A stretch of DNA of 64,000 nucleotides from Chrysomallon squamiferum (Eukaryota > Mollusca > Gastropoda > Neomphalida > Peltospiridae), in NCBI GenBank assembly GCA_012295275.1, contig CM022667.1, positions 4,589,708 through 4,653,707 on the forward strand. Reading direction: 5' to 3'. The position numbers and the translations under genes were made by a program. Below, in pieces: positions 47,804 through 50,522 of this stretch (position 1 is the stretch's first letter; every line of letters begins with the position of its first letter). The notes beneath the pieces are model-generated. The model was given only the letters and a program-made list of their open reading frames with translations. It was not told where the DNA came from and did no database searches.

Positions 47804-50425
47804 CATGATAATAATAATATTAATAATATTAATAACAATAACAATAATAATTAACAAAAAAATAATAATAATAATAAATACAAAATACAATAGAATTATT
47901 ATTCTTTTTTTCCTTCTTCTTTTTAAAATGAACAGGAATTAATAAACATTATTCCATTCTAACCTTATATGAAATTGTTCTTCTGAAATAAATTTAATAT
48001 CCTATAAAGTGCAAAATAGTTTGCTATACCAAATTTACTTCCAGAGAGGACATAAGTAAATAGCAACAGATCTAAATGGCTGCTATGTTTCTGCTGTAAT
48101 TAACAAATACATACTTTGTTTCATAGCCTCACGTTACTACAGAAAGTTGTTACTGCTGACTATTTCAGATTCCGAGTGAGAAACGAGATAGTGAGATCTG
48201 AGAGGGTGGATCCGGGTGTGGTTGTGAAGGGAATGGATTTCATCGATGTCCCAGCCAATGGCAAGAAAAACTACAAACTCACTTTCTACAGCTACAAAGA
48301 AGGAAGTGTCTTTATAAAGGTCAGTCAGACATGTTTATCTTTTATCATTTACAAATAAAACAACAACTTTATTTTTGTCACTTTTTCAGTGGTAATCGCT
48401 AAAAGATTTAAAAAAGTAAACATTTGTTTCTCTGTTTGCAGGTGTCGTTCACTAATGAGCAGACTGGGGAGTATTTGTTCTACGAGCTGTATTACCGAGG
48501 CACCAAGCCAGACGTCATAGCAACCATAGAACTGTCCACCCAGGTGCGACAGTCAGTGCAGCACACGATTCAGCTGCTTAACCCGCTTCCACACCAGGTG
48601 ACCTTCATAGCCCAGACTAGCACAGCAGACATCTTGATACCTTCATCTGTCGTAGCATCGCCAGAAACAGAGGTAGTCACAGTTCTTGTTTTGTCTTGTT
48701 TTGTTCATTTTGTTGTTTTAATCTCACCACGAATTGTTTTGTTTTCTGCTTCTTTAAAAGTGAAAAACAAAAAAAAATCTATTTTAATTAGTAATGTCTG
48801 GCTATATACTAATGAAGAAAGAAATTAAGATACTTCACAGACTGATTAATAAGAAAAATAATTTTACAGGGGTTGAAAATGAGTTATATTTCAGTATTTA
48901 TCAAGATCTGTTGTTGTTTTAAATTGTTTCTGCTTTTTAATATTATGTTGTTGCTGTGTCAGTAAAGTTTGATTTGTGTTATACAGGTAGATGTGACATT
49001 TGAATATCAGCCACTCAGTAAAGTTTGATTTGTGTTACACAGGTAGATGTGACATTCGAGTATCAGCCACTCAAAGTGGGTAAAACAACTGGTCGACTGG
49101 AATTTGTCTGCAGTGAACTTGGTCTTTACATGTATGACTTAGATCTGAGTGCCAGTCCAGCAGTTCCAGAGAAACCACTGTACTTCAGAACAGCACTGGG
49201 ACAGAACCAAGTCCAGGTGGCGAAATTCTTCAACTATTACAAACAGAGATCAGAATATGCATGCAAGGCAAGTTCAGATATATAAATATCTGTACAGACA
49301 AACACACACACACACAAACACACATATAATTTAAAAATAGTTGCCGATAGCTTGCTCATTCATAGTTTATATTTTTAATTTTTATCAAGTATCTTGCAAT
49401 ACTAATGAACAGCACGCATGTCACTGACTTCTCAAAATGTTAAAATTTTACGAGTTATAAAGAAAAGTGTTGTTTTTGTTTCTTTGAAAACAGTAATTTA
49501 ATGTTTGATTTATTTTACTTGTCAATAACAAGTCACATTTTTGTTGTTTGTTAAAATCTAAATATTTACATCAGTTAAAAACTCATTTCAATATCAGACT
49601 GATAATGAACGTTTATACAGATTTTGTCAGCAGACAAACTGATTAGTTTATTAATAATTATTTTAAATTTTTAATTACTTTTCACAGTCCACTTATTTTA
49701 TAGATTTTTGCCAACAAACATGTTTATCATTTCATAAATAATTATTTAATAATTTAATTTTCAGATTGACATTTCAGATTTTTTTTAAATATATTTTTGG
49801 CAACAAACAGACTGACAAGTTTCTAAACAATTTTTTCAAAAAATTTATATTAAATTCACAACACAGATTTTGTTTTGTGTATAAATTTTTGTCAACAAGT
49901 CTAATGAGAATTTTACAAATAAATATTTCTAAACTTAACTTTCAGATTGACAATCCAGATTTTTCGGTTGTGAAGACTGTGAGTGTGACAGGCTACGGCA
50001 CCGAACCTACAGTGGACGTGACCTTTGAACCCTCAGAGCTGGGTGAACAGCGCGGAATGCTGACAGTGACCTCGCCAGTGGGCGGAGAGTACTGCTTCCC
50101 TCTGTTTGCCACCTGCCTGCCCCCCAAACCGCAAGGACCGATCGTAATCAAATCTGGGTCGCCCGTCACCATCATGTTCAGAAATGTGTTTCGAAGCATC
50201 ACGCAGTTTTCCTTTCAGATCGACAGTCCGATGTTCAGCGTGCCAAAAACCTCCGACTCCATTCGACCGCGGCGAGATTACAAACTCGTCATTTCGTTTA
50301 ACGAGTCTGATAAAAACCGGGGGCCAGTCACAGCTCAGCTGATTGTGTCGTGCGCTCGCTCAGCGACTGGGATGAGCAACGTGGAGTGGGTGTACTACTT
50401 GAAAGGAGCCAGCAGTGACAAATGA
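158..50425 (+). CDS. HYDIN: HYDIN, axonemal central pair apparatus protein (5'-partial, 72 exons in window)
   Basis: HYDIN is a very large protein of the C2b projection of the central pair in motile cilia and flagella; its loss gives stiff, poorly beating cilia. Seventy-two exons (w1-w72) chain with matching phases through GT-AG introns, with one GC-AG exception, into about 4,560 codons. Exon coordinates are given in the block entries that follow. Recognition rests on recalled similarity to vertebrate HYDIN along the whole length: SFHLRIPSDG near the start, the P-loop GPHKSGKT, the WGVVFDGL motif, and PPKPQGP near the end. Most of the protein is ASH/MSP-like beta-sandwich repeats; an adenylate-kinase-like domain and a coiled coil lie in the middle. 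Vertebrate HYDIN is about 5,100 residues, so roughly the first several hundred residues lie upstream of the window. Two exons (w53, w61) each need a one-base correction to stay in frame. The TGA stop is at 50423-50425. Confidence 0.96.
478..760 (+). repeat. 80-85-bp tandem repeat starting at the w1 donor
   Basis: The w1 end and donor (AAA|GTTAGACTTCATTTTG) are echoed three times downstream as CAA|GTTAATTTCATTT, with GT at 564, 644 and 729. Each unit continues with a TTTCTGT...GAATTTTAAT tail. The copies have diverged. Confidence 0.65.
925..1055 (+). repeat. Duplicated 3' splice site of w2
   Basis: AAAATCTGTTTGTAG|ATGT occurs at the true w2 start (1048) and once more 92 bp upstream (start 956), with matching flanks rich in ATTTATTT. 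The upstream copy has lost the coding sequence after about four bases. Confidence 0.7.
1255..1690. repeat. Diverged tandem repeat of TTCTAAAC/TTTCTCTGTCA type
   Basis: Much of the intron between w2 and w3 consists of imperfect units built from TTCTAAAC, CTTTCT and TCTCTGTCA blocks of about 35-60 bp. No coding or RNA gene signal was seen. Confidence 0.55.
1685..1795 (-). mobile_element. Possible SINE fragment, antisense
   Basis: ACCCAGTGAGGAACTGATCC and CAGAACCTC, then TGATTACCTAACACACTG, resemble the reverse complement of a tRNA-derived SINE head (B-box-like GATCC region). Weak. Confidence 0.3.
1832..1916 (+). repeat. Duplicated 3' splice site of w3
   Basis: TTTTGTTTCAG|GGAATG (decoy start 1854) and TTCTGTTTCAG|GGAATC (true start 1911) are 57 bp apart within a tandem duplication that includes the TAAATT...CTTA flank and the first five exon bases. 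Confidence 0.75.
3099..5867 (+). CDS. HYDIN: HYDIN exons w5-w9: ASH-type repeats
   Basis: Exons are 3099-3202, 3778-3912, 4285-4426, 4995-5107 and 5717-5867. For w6, the obvious TTTTCAG acceptor ending at 3784 gives the wrong phase and a stop. The upstream AG at 3776-3777 restores the frame and yields SLNFQNTLQIDV, which fits HYDIN. Exon w7 holds RRVFTLTNKGRRQQYLQW, a typical strand-NxG-strand ASH core. Exon w8 is proline-rich (NVPPPPKPSYP) and w9 holds CICPLVEFSTKCVYFRV. Splice phases 2, 2, 0, 2, 0 connect throughout. No stop or frameshift is seen. The intron after w5 (3203-3777) is a diverged AT-rich tandem repeat with about 120-bp units. Confidence 0.92.
3235..4282. repeat. Diverged AT-rich tandem repeats in introns w5-w6 and w6-w7
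   Basis: From 3240 to 3775, units contain CAAAGTAGATTTCATAATTTAATT followed by a TTTTTAATTGTATTTTT stretch. From 3985 to 4280, a different unit of about 55 bp contains AACTGAATAATAATA and ATTCACAA. Exon w6 lies between them. Confidence 0.5.
6328..8849 (+). CDS. HYDIN: HYDIN exons w10-w14: ASH repeat followed by acidic linker
   Basis: Exons are 6328-6465, 6851-6979, 7376-7669, 8190-8327 and 8628-8849, all in phase 0. Exon w12 contains the strongly conserved VDFGCIINDTEVTRYVNM followed by TNTSPMV and YKWSF, a textbook HYDIN ASH repeat. After that the sequence becomes acidic and probably disordered: exons w12-w14 encode many Glu and Asp residues, including an eight-of-ten Glu run in w14. Vertebrate HYDIN also has a low-complexity acidic stretch at this position, so this is a family feature. 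Exon w14 has no ATG in its first half and is easily missed by simple ORF calling; it is supported by a clean acceptor at 8626-8627, a donor at 8850 and an open frame. Confidence 0.9.
6630..6840. repeat. Tandem repeat of AACTAAATATGTCACAATTT type
   Basis: About four imperfect units of 45-60 bp precede exon w11. They share TTTTTAACTAAATATGTCAC and AATTTATGAAACATAAT blocks. Confidence 0.6.
7845..8150. repeat. Polypyrimidine (CT-rich) tract
   Basis: About 300 bp of intron w12-w13 are almost purely C and T on the + strand (TCTCTCTTTCTCTC patterns), with short Phe/Ser/Leu-coding open frames on that strand that are composition artefacts. Confidence 0.8.
9060..9335 (+). mobile_element. Tc1/mariner-like transposase relic (N-terminal part)
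   Basis: In the 1.15-kb intron between w14 and w15, the frame starting near 9078 reads SVWDVARCF, VTIQRLYSHLQATG and, after a stop, NNYFPDHLVTPQSTQTLAG. This follows the Tc1-family helix-turn-helix pattern (G-x-S-x-x-x-V-A-R-x-F, then TI-x-RL, then QxTG). It is a degenerate fragment with in-frame stops. I did not find terminal inverted repeats. The call rests on recalled family patterns. Confidence 0.45.
9715..10013 (+). repeat. Tandem repeat carrying copies of the w15 acceptor
   Basis: Units of about 61-75 bp contain TTACTTGATT, TTCTACTG, TTTTGTGTGTAG|GTGTTT and AACTTA...ATCTATTTT. Acceptor-like copies start exons at about 9793 and 9939 before the true one at 10000. The nearest copy even matches the exon beginning (ATGTTTGACATAAT versus GTGTTTGACATCAT). 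Confidence 0.75.
10000..12284 (+). CDS. HYDIN: HYDIN exons w15-w17: ASH repeats and QT-motif-rich linker
   Basis: Exons are 10000-10209, 10867-11004 and 11535-12284, all phase 0. w15 encodes DIMPLYGVLEPEQ, FFGHTDIRAEVKC and GGPTYELRMKGEAS, highly characteristic of HYDIN. w16 continues with LTNKGKIGFHF and a PPPG loop. w17 is the largest HYDIN exon in the window (750 bp). Its first third is ASH-like and ends in HLFGEGLFPRISLDLPR. The rest is a charged helical stretch, then a probably disordered linker with repeated short motifs KELQTSD, KEAQTSE, KDTQTTD, KEIQAPE and KECQTTE (about 11895-12185). I do not recall this motif series in vertebrate HYDIN. It resembles LC8 (dynein light chain) recognition motifs; that reading is inference. 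Confidence 0.92.
10215..10865. repeat. (TG/TATG)n and (ATT)n microsatellites in intron w15-w16
   Basis: From 10215 to 10450 there is a TG/TATG-rich tract. From 10630 to 10865 there is an ATC then ATT trinucleotide tract. The overlapping Tyr/Val/Cys and Thr/His/Tyr open frames here are repeat artefacts. Confidence 0.85.
12500..12740. repeat. CTGT/CTAT-rich tract before w18
   Basis: Imperfect CTGT and CTAT tetranucleotide repeats end in the acceptor TTACACAG at 12740-12747. Confidence 0.75.
12748..15508 (+). CDS. HYDIN: HYDIN exons w18-w22: ASH-type repeats before the kinase-like domain
   Basis: Exons are 12748-12938, 13213-13486, 13890-14075, 14663-14797 and 15269-15508. w18 encodes a charged, glutamine-rich helical stretch (VEQELKQQQEQ). 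w19 starts an ASH repeat with YVLDFGHVILGTVQLQ and includes VDFVISFDPKSANLPLG. w20 contains ELYFDEVQCGECKI and RPIPCEWS. w21 has FEVFPSTGSLLPGEKSNI, the 'P-x-x-G-x-L-x-P-G' turn typical of MSP/ASH repeats. w22 has IRCYGQGLEPRLEF and PCSFPVEFYCIEL. Phases are 2, 0, 0, 0, 0. Intron w20-w21 carries a 36-bp tandem array (14125-14440). All exon borders have AG/GT and join without stops. Confidence 0.92.
14125..14440 (+). repeat. 36-bp minisatellite with repeated AAG|GTATAC
   Basis: About nine copies of a unit reading TTAAGGTATACTTGGGTTTA followed by ATAGGTTAAAATAATA or a close variant. The unit begins about 55 bp after the w20 donor, and each copy contains an AAGGTATAC string resembling a 5' splice site. 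Confidence 0.85.
15755..19509 (+). CDS. HYDIN: HYDIN exons w23-w28: adenylate-kinase-like P-loop domain
   Basis: Exons are 15755-15857, 16353-16442, 16748-16903, 17045-17230 (or 17245), 18119-18237 and 19326-19509. An acidic linker (w23-w24) precedes a nucleotide-binding fold. The strand IVVIVHG leads into the Walker A motif GPHKSGKT, split across the w25/w26 junction inside the Gly codon of GKT. Then come AEKYNAAMLTIDGVIMDAV and, in w28, ADCEWGVVFDGL (Walker B-like) and ILKAFGSRRFIFYL. Known HYDIN proteins carry such an adenylate-kinase-like domain, whose activity is uncertain. w27 is lysine-rich (KKALHQKKKGLKDK). The end of w26 is ambiguous: GT donors at 17231 and 17246 are both in phase and differ by five codons, and both lie at the start of a 19-bp tandem array. 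w24 has a weak polypyrimidine tract. Confidence 0.9.
15870..16205. repeat. Tandem repeat of TACAGCTTATAGAAATAG type
   Basis: Roughly eight imperfect units of about 36-40 bp (TACAGCTTATAGAAATAG plus TTTTAAATTCAT) fill the intron between w23 and w24. Confidence 0.7.
16553..16625. repeat. (CA)n microsatellite
   Basis: An uninterrupted CA run of about 40 bp followed by TA/CA-mixed sequence in the intron between w24 and w25. Confidence 0.9.
17226..17500 (+). repeat. 19-bp minisatellite spanning the w26 5' splice site
   Basis: About fourteen imperfect copies of GTGAGTAAGTAAACAGGAA. The first copy includes the last coding bases of w26, and many copies contain GGAA|GTGAGT or ATGA|GTAAGT, which are good 5' splice-site matches. 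The two candidate exon ends (17230, 17245) lie in the first copy. Confidence 0.85.
18330..18870 (+). repeat. About 78-bp minisatellite in intron w27-w28
   Basis: Five near-identical copies plus a partial one contain TTTTGTCTACAGGTGACTAC, TAACAGTTCCACTCTTTAG and TGTATTTGGTAATTCAGCTG. Each copy has an acceptor-like TTTTGTCTACAG. The array is not adjacent to either flanking exon. The rest of the intron to 19325 shows only TG-rich sequence and no gene. Confidence 0.85.
19640..19695. repeat. (TG)n microsatellite
   Basis: A TG run of about 34 bp in the intron between w28 and w29. Confidence 0.9.
20154..23090 (+). CDS. HYDIN: HYDIN exons w29-w34: charged coiled-coil region
   Basis: Exons are 20154-20289, 20671-20727, 21112-21153, 21576-21740, 22477-22709 and 23029-23090. 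The product is a long Glu/Lys/Arg-rich helix (MERLRQEDEEREELEAM, DEREEKK-type heptads, ELELQREKERENH) predicted by eye to form a coiled coil or single alpha-helix. It follows the P-loop domain as it does in vertebrate HYDIN. w33 holds the conserved INLQVLELMEGYQRTQ and NELFYLLEHWDRTTQSF. Several exons are tiny (57, 42 and 62 bp) and share phase 2 or 1, so they depend on precise splicing. The w29 donor (GTCATT) is weak. Surrounding introns contain (ATT)n and (TG)n arrays. Confidence 0.88.
20315..20545. repeat. (ATT)n compound microsatellite
   Basis: ATT/AAT trinucleotide arrays with an internal duplication of TATAAGTAG...TAATAATTTTG in the intron between w29 and w30. Confidence 0.85.
21225..22105. 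repeat. (TA)n, (TG)n and (CA)n microsatellites around w32
   Basis: TA runs lie at about 21230-21252 and 21785-21805, a TG run at about 21395-21437, and a CA-rich tract at about 21990-22105. Exon w32 lies among them. Confidence 0.85.
23488..27010 (+). CDS. HYDIN: HYDIN exons w35-w38: low-complexity linker between coiled coil and next ASH repeats
   Basis: Exons are 23488-23630, 24116-24325, 25875-25916 and 26828-27010, all leaving in phase 2. w35 includes IPPPLQFTVIPYPVERDEPP, a conserved HYDIN stretch. w36 is Ser/Lys-rich and ends PQLLTRQQTRTDCIV; its last 40 bp and its donor are the source of the minisatellite that fills the next intron. w37 is only 42 bp (AEDGVTAADSKTS). w38 is a hydrophilic linker rich in Lys, Glu and His that ends HVEPEEPE. 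Apart from the first exon the block is poorly conserved, so w37 is supported mainly by splice sites and phase (acceptor TTTTTGTAG, donor GTAAGT). The flanking introns of 1.5 and 0.9 kb are among the longest in the gene. Confidence 0.8.
23640..24010. repeat. (ACT/CTA)n tract with a higher-order unit
   Basis: The intron between w35 and w36 is a trinucleotide ACT/CTA tract. Within it a unit of about 84 bp, bounded by ATGTCTACCACTACTCCTAT and CTACTCCTACTCCT, is repeated nearly exactly two to three times. It creates long simple open frames on both strands that are not genes. Confidence 0.8.
24285..25405 (+). repeat. Minisatellite built from the w36 3' end, donor and (CA)n
   Basis: The end of w36 and its donor (TTACTTACCAGACAGCAG, then CTGACTGCATTGT|GTGAGT) are repeated about nine times across the following intron, each followed by TTCCTTCATCTAAGTG, a (CA)n run and TCTGTGTCAG. 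Copy lengths vary with the CA run. The last 300 bp contains an unbroken CA tract of about 80 bp (25209-25289). Confidence 0.9.
25405..26827. other. Intronic sequence around small exon w37
   Basis: Apart from the 42-bp exon w37 (25875-25916), this stretch holds CA/ATAC-rich sequence to about 25700, AT-rich intron, an antisense SINE fragment near 26600-26685 and the duplicated w38 acceptor near 26740-26827. No other gene was seen. Confidence 0.6.
26595..26690 (-). mobile_element. SINE fragment (molluscan type), antisense
   Basis: AGGCACTGATTGGAAGGAC, CAGCCCATGACAG and CCCACTAAGCTACAAC resemble the reverse complement of the tRNA-like 5' part of a SINE I recall from mollusc genomes. Divergence is high. 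Confidence 0.35.
26738..26848 (+). repeat. Tandem repeat spanning the w38 acceptor and exon start
   Basis: Three units of about 35-40 bp share AAAATTTAAAA, a TTAAATTTCAG-like acceptor and ATCTCAGAATG. The decoy start is at 26793 and the true one at 26828. The exon start AACTCAAGATGAAAAT belongs to the same repeat. Confidence 0.65.
27270..31062 (+). CDS. HYDIN: HYDIN exons w39-w45: ASH-type repeats
   Basis: Exons are 27270-27452, 28031-28150, 28464-28796, 29178-29379, 29874-29973, 30382-30481 and 30811-31062. w39 encodes FYRWILPAKGEITLHVRF and YNMHCHGTC, an ASH strand pattern. w41 contains LNIINTSPIDAEISF, FLVEPAQLLVKSGQKETI and FKPTLELDKKQFNFDKVLL. w42 contains NNTMLPVGWKIDG and PPLSEYILFAFF. 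w45 contains GLFTVNPVKGTLNPADRPL and ends NAVFSK. Phases 2, 2, 2, 0, 1, 2, 2 connect without stops. w43 and w44 (100 bp each) are short but carry conserved NCGFEFGTLHVFD. The w45 donor GTGGGT is non-optimal. This is the region with the highest local GC in the exons, contrasting with the AT-rich introns. Confidence 0.92.
27570..27965. repeat. Compound (ACT/CTG), (AAT)n and (TAG)n tract
   Basis: Trinucleotide arrays in the intron between w39 and w40: CTG/ACT at 27600-27790, AAT at about 27848-27900 and AGT/TAG at about 27902-27930. Confidence 0.85.
28820..29115. repeat. Diverged TTTTTTCAGTAAT-type repeat and poly-A
   Basis: The intron between w41 and w42 has three to four units containing GTAGATATACC, TTTTTTCAGTAATG and TTTTCTTT, then a poly-A run of about 28 bp at 29086-29113. 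Confidence 0.6.
30000..30350. repeat. CTGT/ATCC-rich tract and (CA)n
   Basis: The intron between w43 and w44 contains CTGT and ATCC tetranucleotide repeats (about 30000-30190) and a CA run at about 30291-30346. Confidence 0.8.
31150..31320 (-). mobile_element. SINE copy (molluscan type), antisense
   Basis: The + strand shows TTTCATGTGCTATTCTTTTT, CCTTCCCACAGATAGCAA and GGCACTGGTTAGATTGG in order. Reversed, this matches the body of the SINE seen in sense orientation at 42600-42850 (GGGATGG, AAAGAGTAGCCCA). It lies in the intron between w45 and w46. Confidence 0.5.
31648..36319 (+). CDS. HYDIN: HYDIN exons w46-w52: ASH-type repeats
   Basis: Exons are 31648-31803, 32364-32447, 33086-33239, 33697-34131, 34557-34787, 35216-35315 and 36056-36319. 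w46 continues FSK into FRITPMNEINFGCVVAG. An upstream acceptor at 31610-31611 is also in phase and would add 12 codons, but 31648 matches the family better. w48 has GTFVMSPASGTVFPNSS. w49 is 435 bp with NPWLYPNGLPFKLSAEVWFP and RRFVFNNILVGTKASARFKI. w50 has EGNLPLIKVEKPVVRNKRGQ and RTQTLPLTFANNGSLP. w52 has VPVDESVTFDVVFRPFACRR and LIGEGYEDDITLDN. Phases are 2, 2, 0, 0, 0, 1, 1. The intron before w52 carries repeated copies of the w52 start. Confidence 0.92.
33480..33560. repeat. (TG)n microsatellite
   Basis: A TG run of about 46 bp and further TG-rich sequence in the intron between w48 and w49. Confidence 0.9.
35500..36110 (+). repeat. About 150-bp repeat carrying copies of the w52 acceptor and exon start, with (AATA)n
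   Basis: TTTTATGCAG|TTCATCTGAGGACATA (start 35747) and TTTATACAG|CTTGTTTGAGGACATA (start 35900) mirror the true TTCATACAG|CTCGTTTGAGGACGTT (start 36056). Older copies near 35540 and 35650 keep only TATCTCTTACT...TATTAGTAAA. AATA tetranucleotide arrays separate the copies. Confidence 0.8.
36752..38336 (+). CDS. HYDIN: HYDIN exons w53-w55, with a one-base frame break in w53
   Basis: Exons are 36752-37025, 37687-37763 and 38127-38336. w53 encodes PNVMDFGDCYIGEPKTLTF, LKFSPQTGHLRAGCSKHMSV and then, in a different frame, SRITFEKPADQ. Read straight through, the frame meets TAA at 37000-37002. One base is missing between about 36979 and 36986, because the conserved reading resumes one frame over and runs into the normal donor at 37026. 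w54 encodes ADWDDRLKTVKWVDN, which confirms the family order after PADQ. w55 encodes YKCEETSIHFKDTLMFQTRV and ends in phase 2 at 38336. Its donor GTACGT is the first of a 51-bp tandem series. The frame break may be a sequence error or a real allele; the exon borders themselves look normal. Confidence 0.88.
37205..37350 (-). mobile_element. SINE copy (molluscan type), antisense, diverged
   Basis: CTGCTGTGCCATTCAGTGG, CTGCTCTTGTTG, TTCTTTCCACATACAGG and ATATGCCATAG appear in the order expected for the reverse complement of the same SINE. The copy is degraded. It lies between w53 and w54. Confidence 0.4.
37760..37995. repeat. (ATT)n/(ATC)n microsatellite
   Basis: ATT and ATC trinucleotide arrays in the intron between w54 and w55. 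Overlapping poly-Ile, poly-Tyr and poly-Asn open frames are artefacts. Confidence 0.9.
38329..38672 (+). repeat. 51-bp minisatellite spanning the w55 5' splice site
   Basis: About seven copies of TTTACCAGTACGTTTGTTCA plus AGAGAGATAGTTATTC and ATTTTATTTACCAG. The first copy contains the true w55 end and donor (GT at 38337). Further GTACGT/GTATGT donors lie at 38388, 38439 and 38490, exactly 51 bp apart; the next is at 38531 after a 10-bp deletion. The coding frame of w55 runs through the array to a stop at about 38608-38610. Confidence 0.9.
38673..39324. other. AT-rich intron sequence
   Basis: The remainder of the intron between w55 and w56. It contains two or three loosely repeated TGCAAAAACC...GACTTTT segments and ends in poly-T before w56. 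No gene or clear transposon was seen. Confidence 0.6.
39325..42440 (+). CDS. HYDIN: HYDIN exons w56-w61, with a one-base frame break in w61
   Basis: Exons are 39325-39576, 39941-40138, 40549-40687, 40942-41252, 41562-41769 and 42223-42440. w56 follows a long poly-T tract and joins w55 as LMFQTRVY-HFKMFNEG. w57 contains IPNLEGEDQGPVVDLKG and LMPYCHFELHESDYLL, strongly HYDIN-like. w59 contains ISVPFLLVGKMNDPSIIMD and LMGREAKETFYIVNSENIP. w60 contains PISLTFIPNSEKKLNFNLIC. w61 contains RNVIVTNTGKFNFTFRWEIP and ends, after a frame change, LKCEVLLK. The uncorrected frame reads TGA at 42418-42420. One base is missing between about 42415 and 42417. The w60 donor (GTTTTT) is weak but phase 0 on both sides fits. 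Confidence 0.9.
39667..39713. repeat. (TG)n microsatellite
   Basis: A TG run of about 40 bp in the intron between w56 and w57. Confidence 0.9.
40085..40268 (+). repeat. 62-bp repeat copying the end and donor of w57
   Basis: The last 55 bases of w57 and its donor (AAACTATTAG|GTATGT at 40139) are copied twice more, with GT at 40201 and 40263. The last copy reads CTGTCAG|GTAAGT. In both copies the sequence GCACCGGAATAG has become GTGTTATTTTAG, an acceptor-like string. Confidence 0.88.
40355..40490. repeat. (TATG)n microsatellite
   Basis: Interrupted TATG/TACG tetranucleotide repeats in the intron between w57 and w58. Confidence 0.9.
40840..40892. repeat. (CA)n microsatellite
   Basis: A CA run of about 48 bp between w58 and w59. 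Confidence 0.9.
41900..42222. repeat. (ATT)n and (GTT)n microsatellite
   Basis: A long ATT array, a duplicated TTTTTTAATATAACTATTATTA-type segment and a GTT run that forms the pyrimidine-like tract of the w61 acceptor. Confidence 0.88.
42600..42850 (+). mobile_element. SINE copy (molluscan type), sense
   Basis: The sequence runs CAGCCAATATTCCACATCTGG, TGTGGGATGG, AAAAGATTTGCTGCTGCTAA, GGAAAGAGTAGCCCAT, then GTGAGTGGGTTGTTAAATAA and ends in a (TTTTGA)n tail. This order and tail fit a SINE family that I recall as abundant in gastropod and bivalve genomes. It lies in the intron between w61 and w62, and its 3' tail sits directly before the acceptor TTCTGTTACAG. Confidence 0.6.
42856..46819 (+). 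CDS. HYDIN: HYDIN exons w62-w67: C-terminal ASH-type repeats
   Basis: Exons are 42856-43025, 43422-43620, 43790-44059, 45250-45419, 45808-45943 and 46520-46819. w62 starts ISNGPTYNMRILGVG and continues VFSFDSHKFGSCFIHQAGMP. w63 has TFTFYPREAIKYHETVTFEI and GQGTELK, very close to the vertebrate sequence. w64 has VEVADPKFKMINLGARNIGD. w65 begins VFMEYLGLSQPLFLIKGSC; its acceptor is the last of about ten similar copies in the intron. w66 has KFRWDVKRFAPDFSITPVEG. w67 has HPPLMLTLCGLCTP. Phases are 2, 0, 0, 2, 0, 0. No stop codons or frame breaks are present in this block. Confidence 0.94.
44580..45255 (+). repeat. Minisatellite with repeated w65 acceptors
   Basis: Units of about 60-100 bp contain TGTTTCTAACAGTGTTAACA, CTGTACTACAG|GTGTTTATGT and a (TG)n-rich stretch. 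TACTACAGGTGTTT recurs at about 44633, 44710, 44810, 44871, 44926, 45003, 45095 and 45161 before the true w65 junction at 45249/45250. A diverged copy lies near 44594. Confidence 0.9.
45955..46300. repeat. (TTTA)n, (CTGT)n and (AATA)n tracts
   Basis: Tetranucleotide repeats after the w66 donor, then AT-rich intron with an (AATA)n run at about 46230-46280. Confidence 0.85.
46820..47561. other. AT-rich intron between w67 and w68
   Basis: Contains a TA run (about 46940-46962), a poly-A tract (47409-47451) and otherwise undistinguished AT-rich sequence. No gene was seen. Confidence 0.6.
47562..50425 (+). CDS. HYDIN: HYDIN exons w68-w72: conserved C-terminus
   Basis: Exons are 47562-47725, 48169-48319, 48442-48672, 49043-49267 and 49946-50425. 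w68 starts GSLFFPLPDGRCLLFYLTG and includes VPVKNWL-like PVKNWLKKQQR. w70 has YLFYELYYRGTKPDVIATIE. w71 has FRTALGQNQVQVAKFFNYYK and ends EYACK at a GC donor (AAG|GCAAGT). w72 is the terminal 480-bp exon, with EPTVDVTFEPSELGEQRG, LPPKPQGPIVIKSG and the near-invariant end VEWVYYLKG. The TGA stop is at 50423-50425, and an AATAAA follows about 90 bp downstream. The intron before w71 holds a 56-bp duplication covering the acceptor and the first 33 bases of the exon. Confidence 0.95.
47735..47900. repeat. (AAT)n microsatellite
   Basis: An AAT array of about 60 bp with flanking imperfect AAT/AAC units after the w68 donor. Confidence 0.9.
48957..49080 (+). repeat. 56-bp duplication covering the w71 acceptor and 33 bases of exon
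   Basis: TTTGTGTTATACAG|GTAGATGTGACATTTGAA (decoy start 48987) is nearly identical to TTTGTGTTACACAG|GTAGATGTGACATTCGAG (true start 49043). The upstream copy continues CAGCCACTCAGTAAAGTTTG, giving an in-frame TGA. Confidence 0.9.
49290..49945. other. AT-rich intron between w71 and w72
   Basis: This GC-AG intron contains loosely repeated segments of the type CAGATTTTGTC...CAACAAAC...TTTATAAATAATTATTTAA, about 80-120 bp long, leading to the true acceptor ACTTTCAG|ATTGAC. One copy near 49764 reads TTTTCAGATTGACATTTCAG and resembles the w72 start. Confidence 0.55.
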
Positions 50426-50516
50426 TGTGATACTTTTTCGTCTATGTTTTTATAAACTTTTTTTGGTTAAACTGATGTATTTTTTTTGTGTTTTTTTACA
50501 TAAATGATAAATGTAA

Positions 50517-50522
50517 AATAAA
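50517..50522 (+). terminator. Probable HYDIN poly(A) signal
   Basis: AATAAA lies about 90 bp after the HYDIN stop codon, and the sequence beyond it is AT-rich. It is the first canonical signal downstream. The region is so A-rich that chance matches are expected. Confidence 0.5.
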
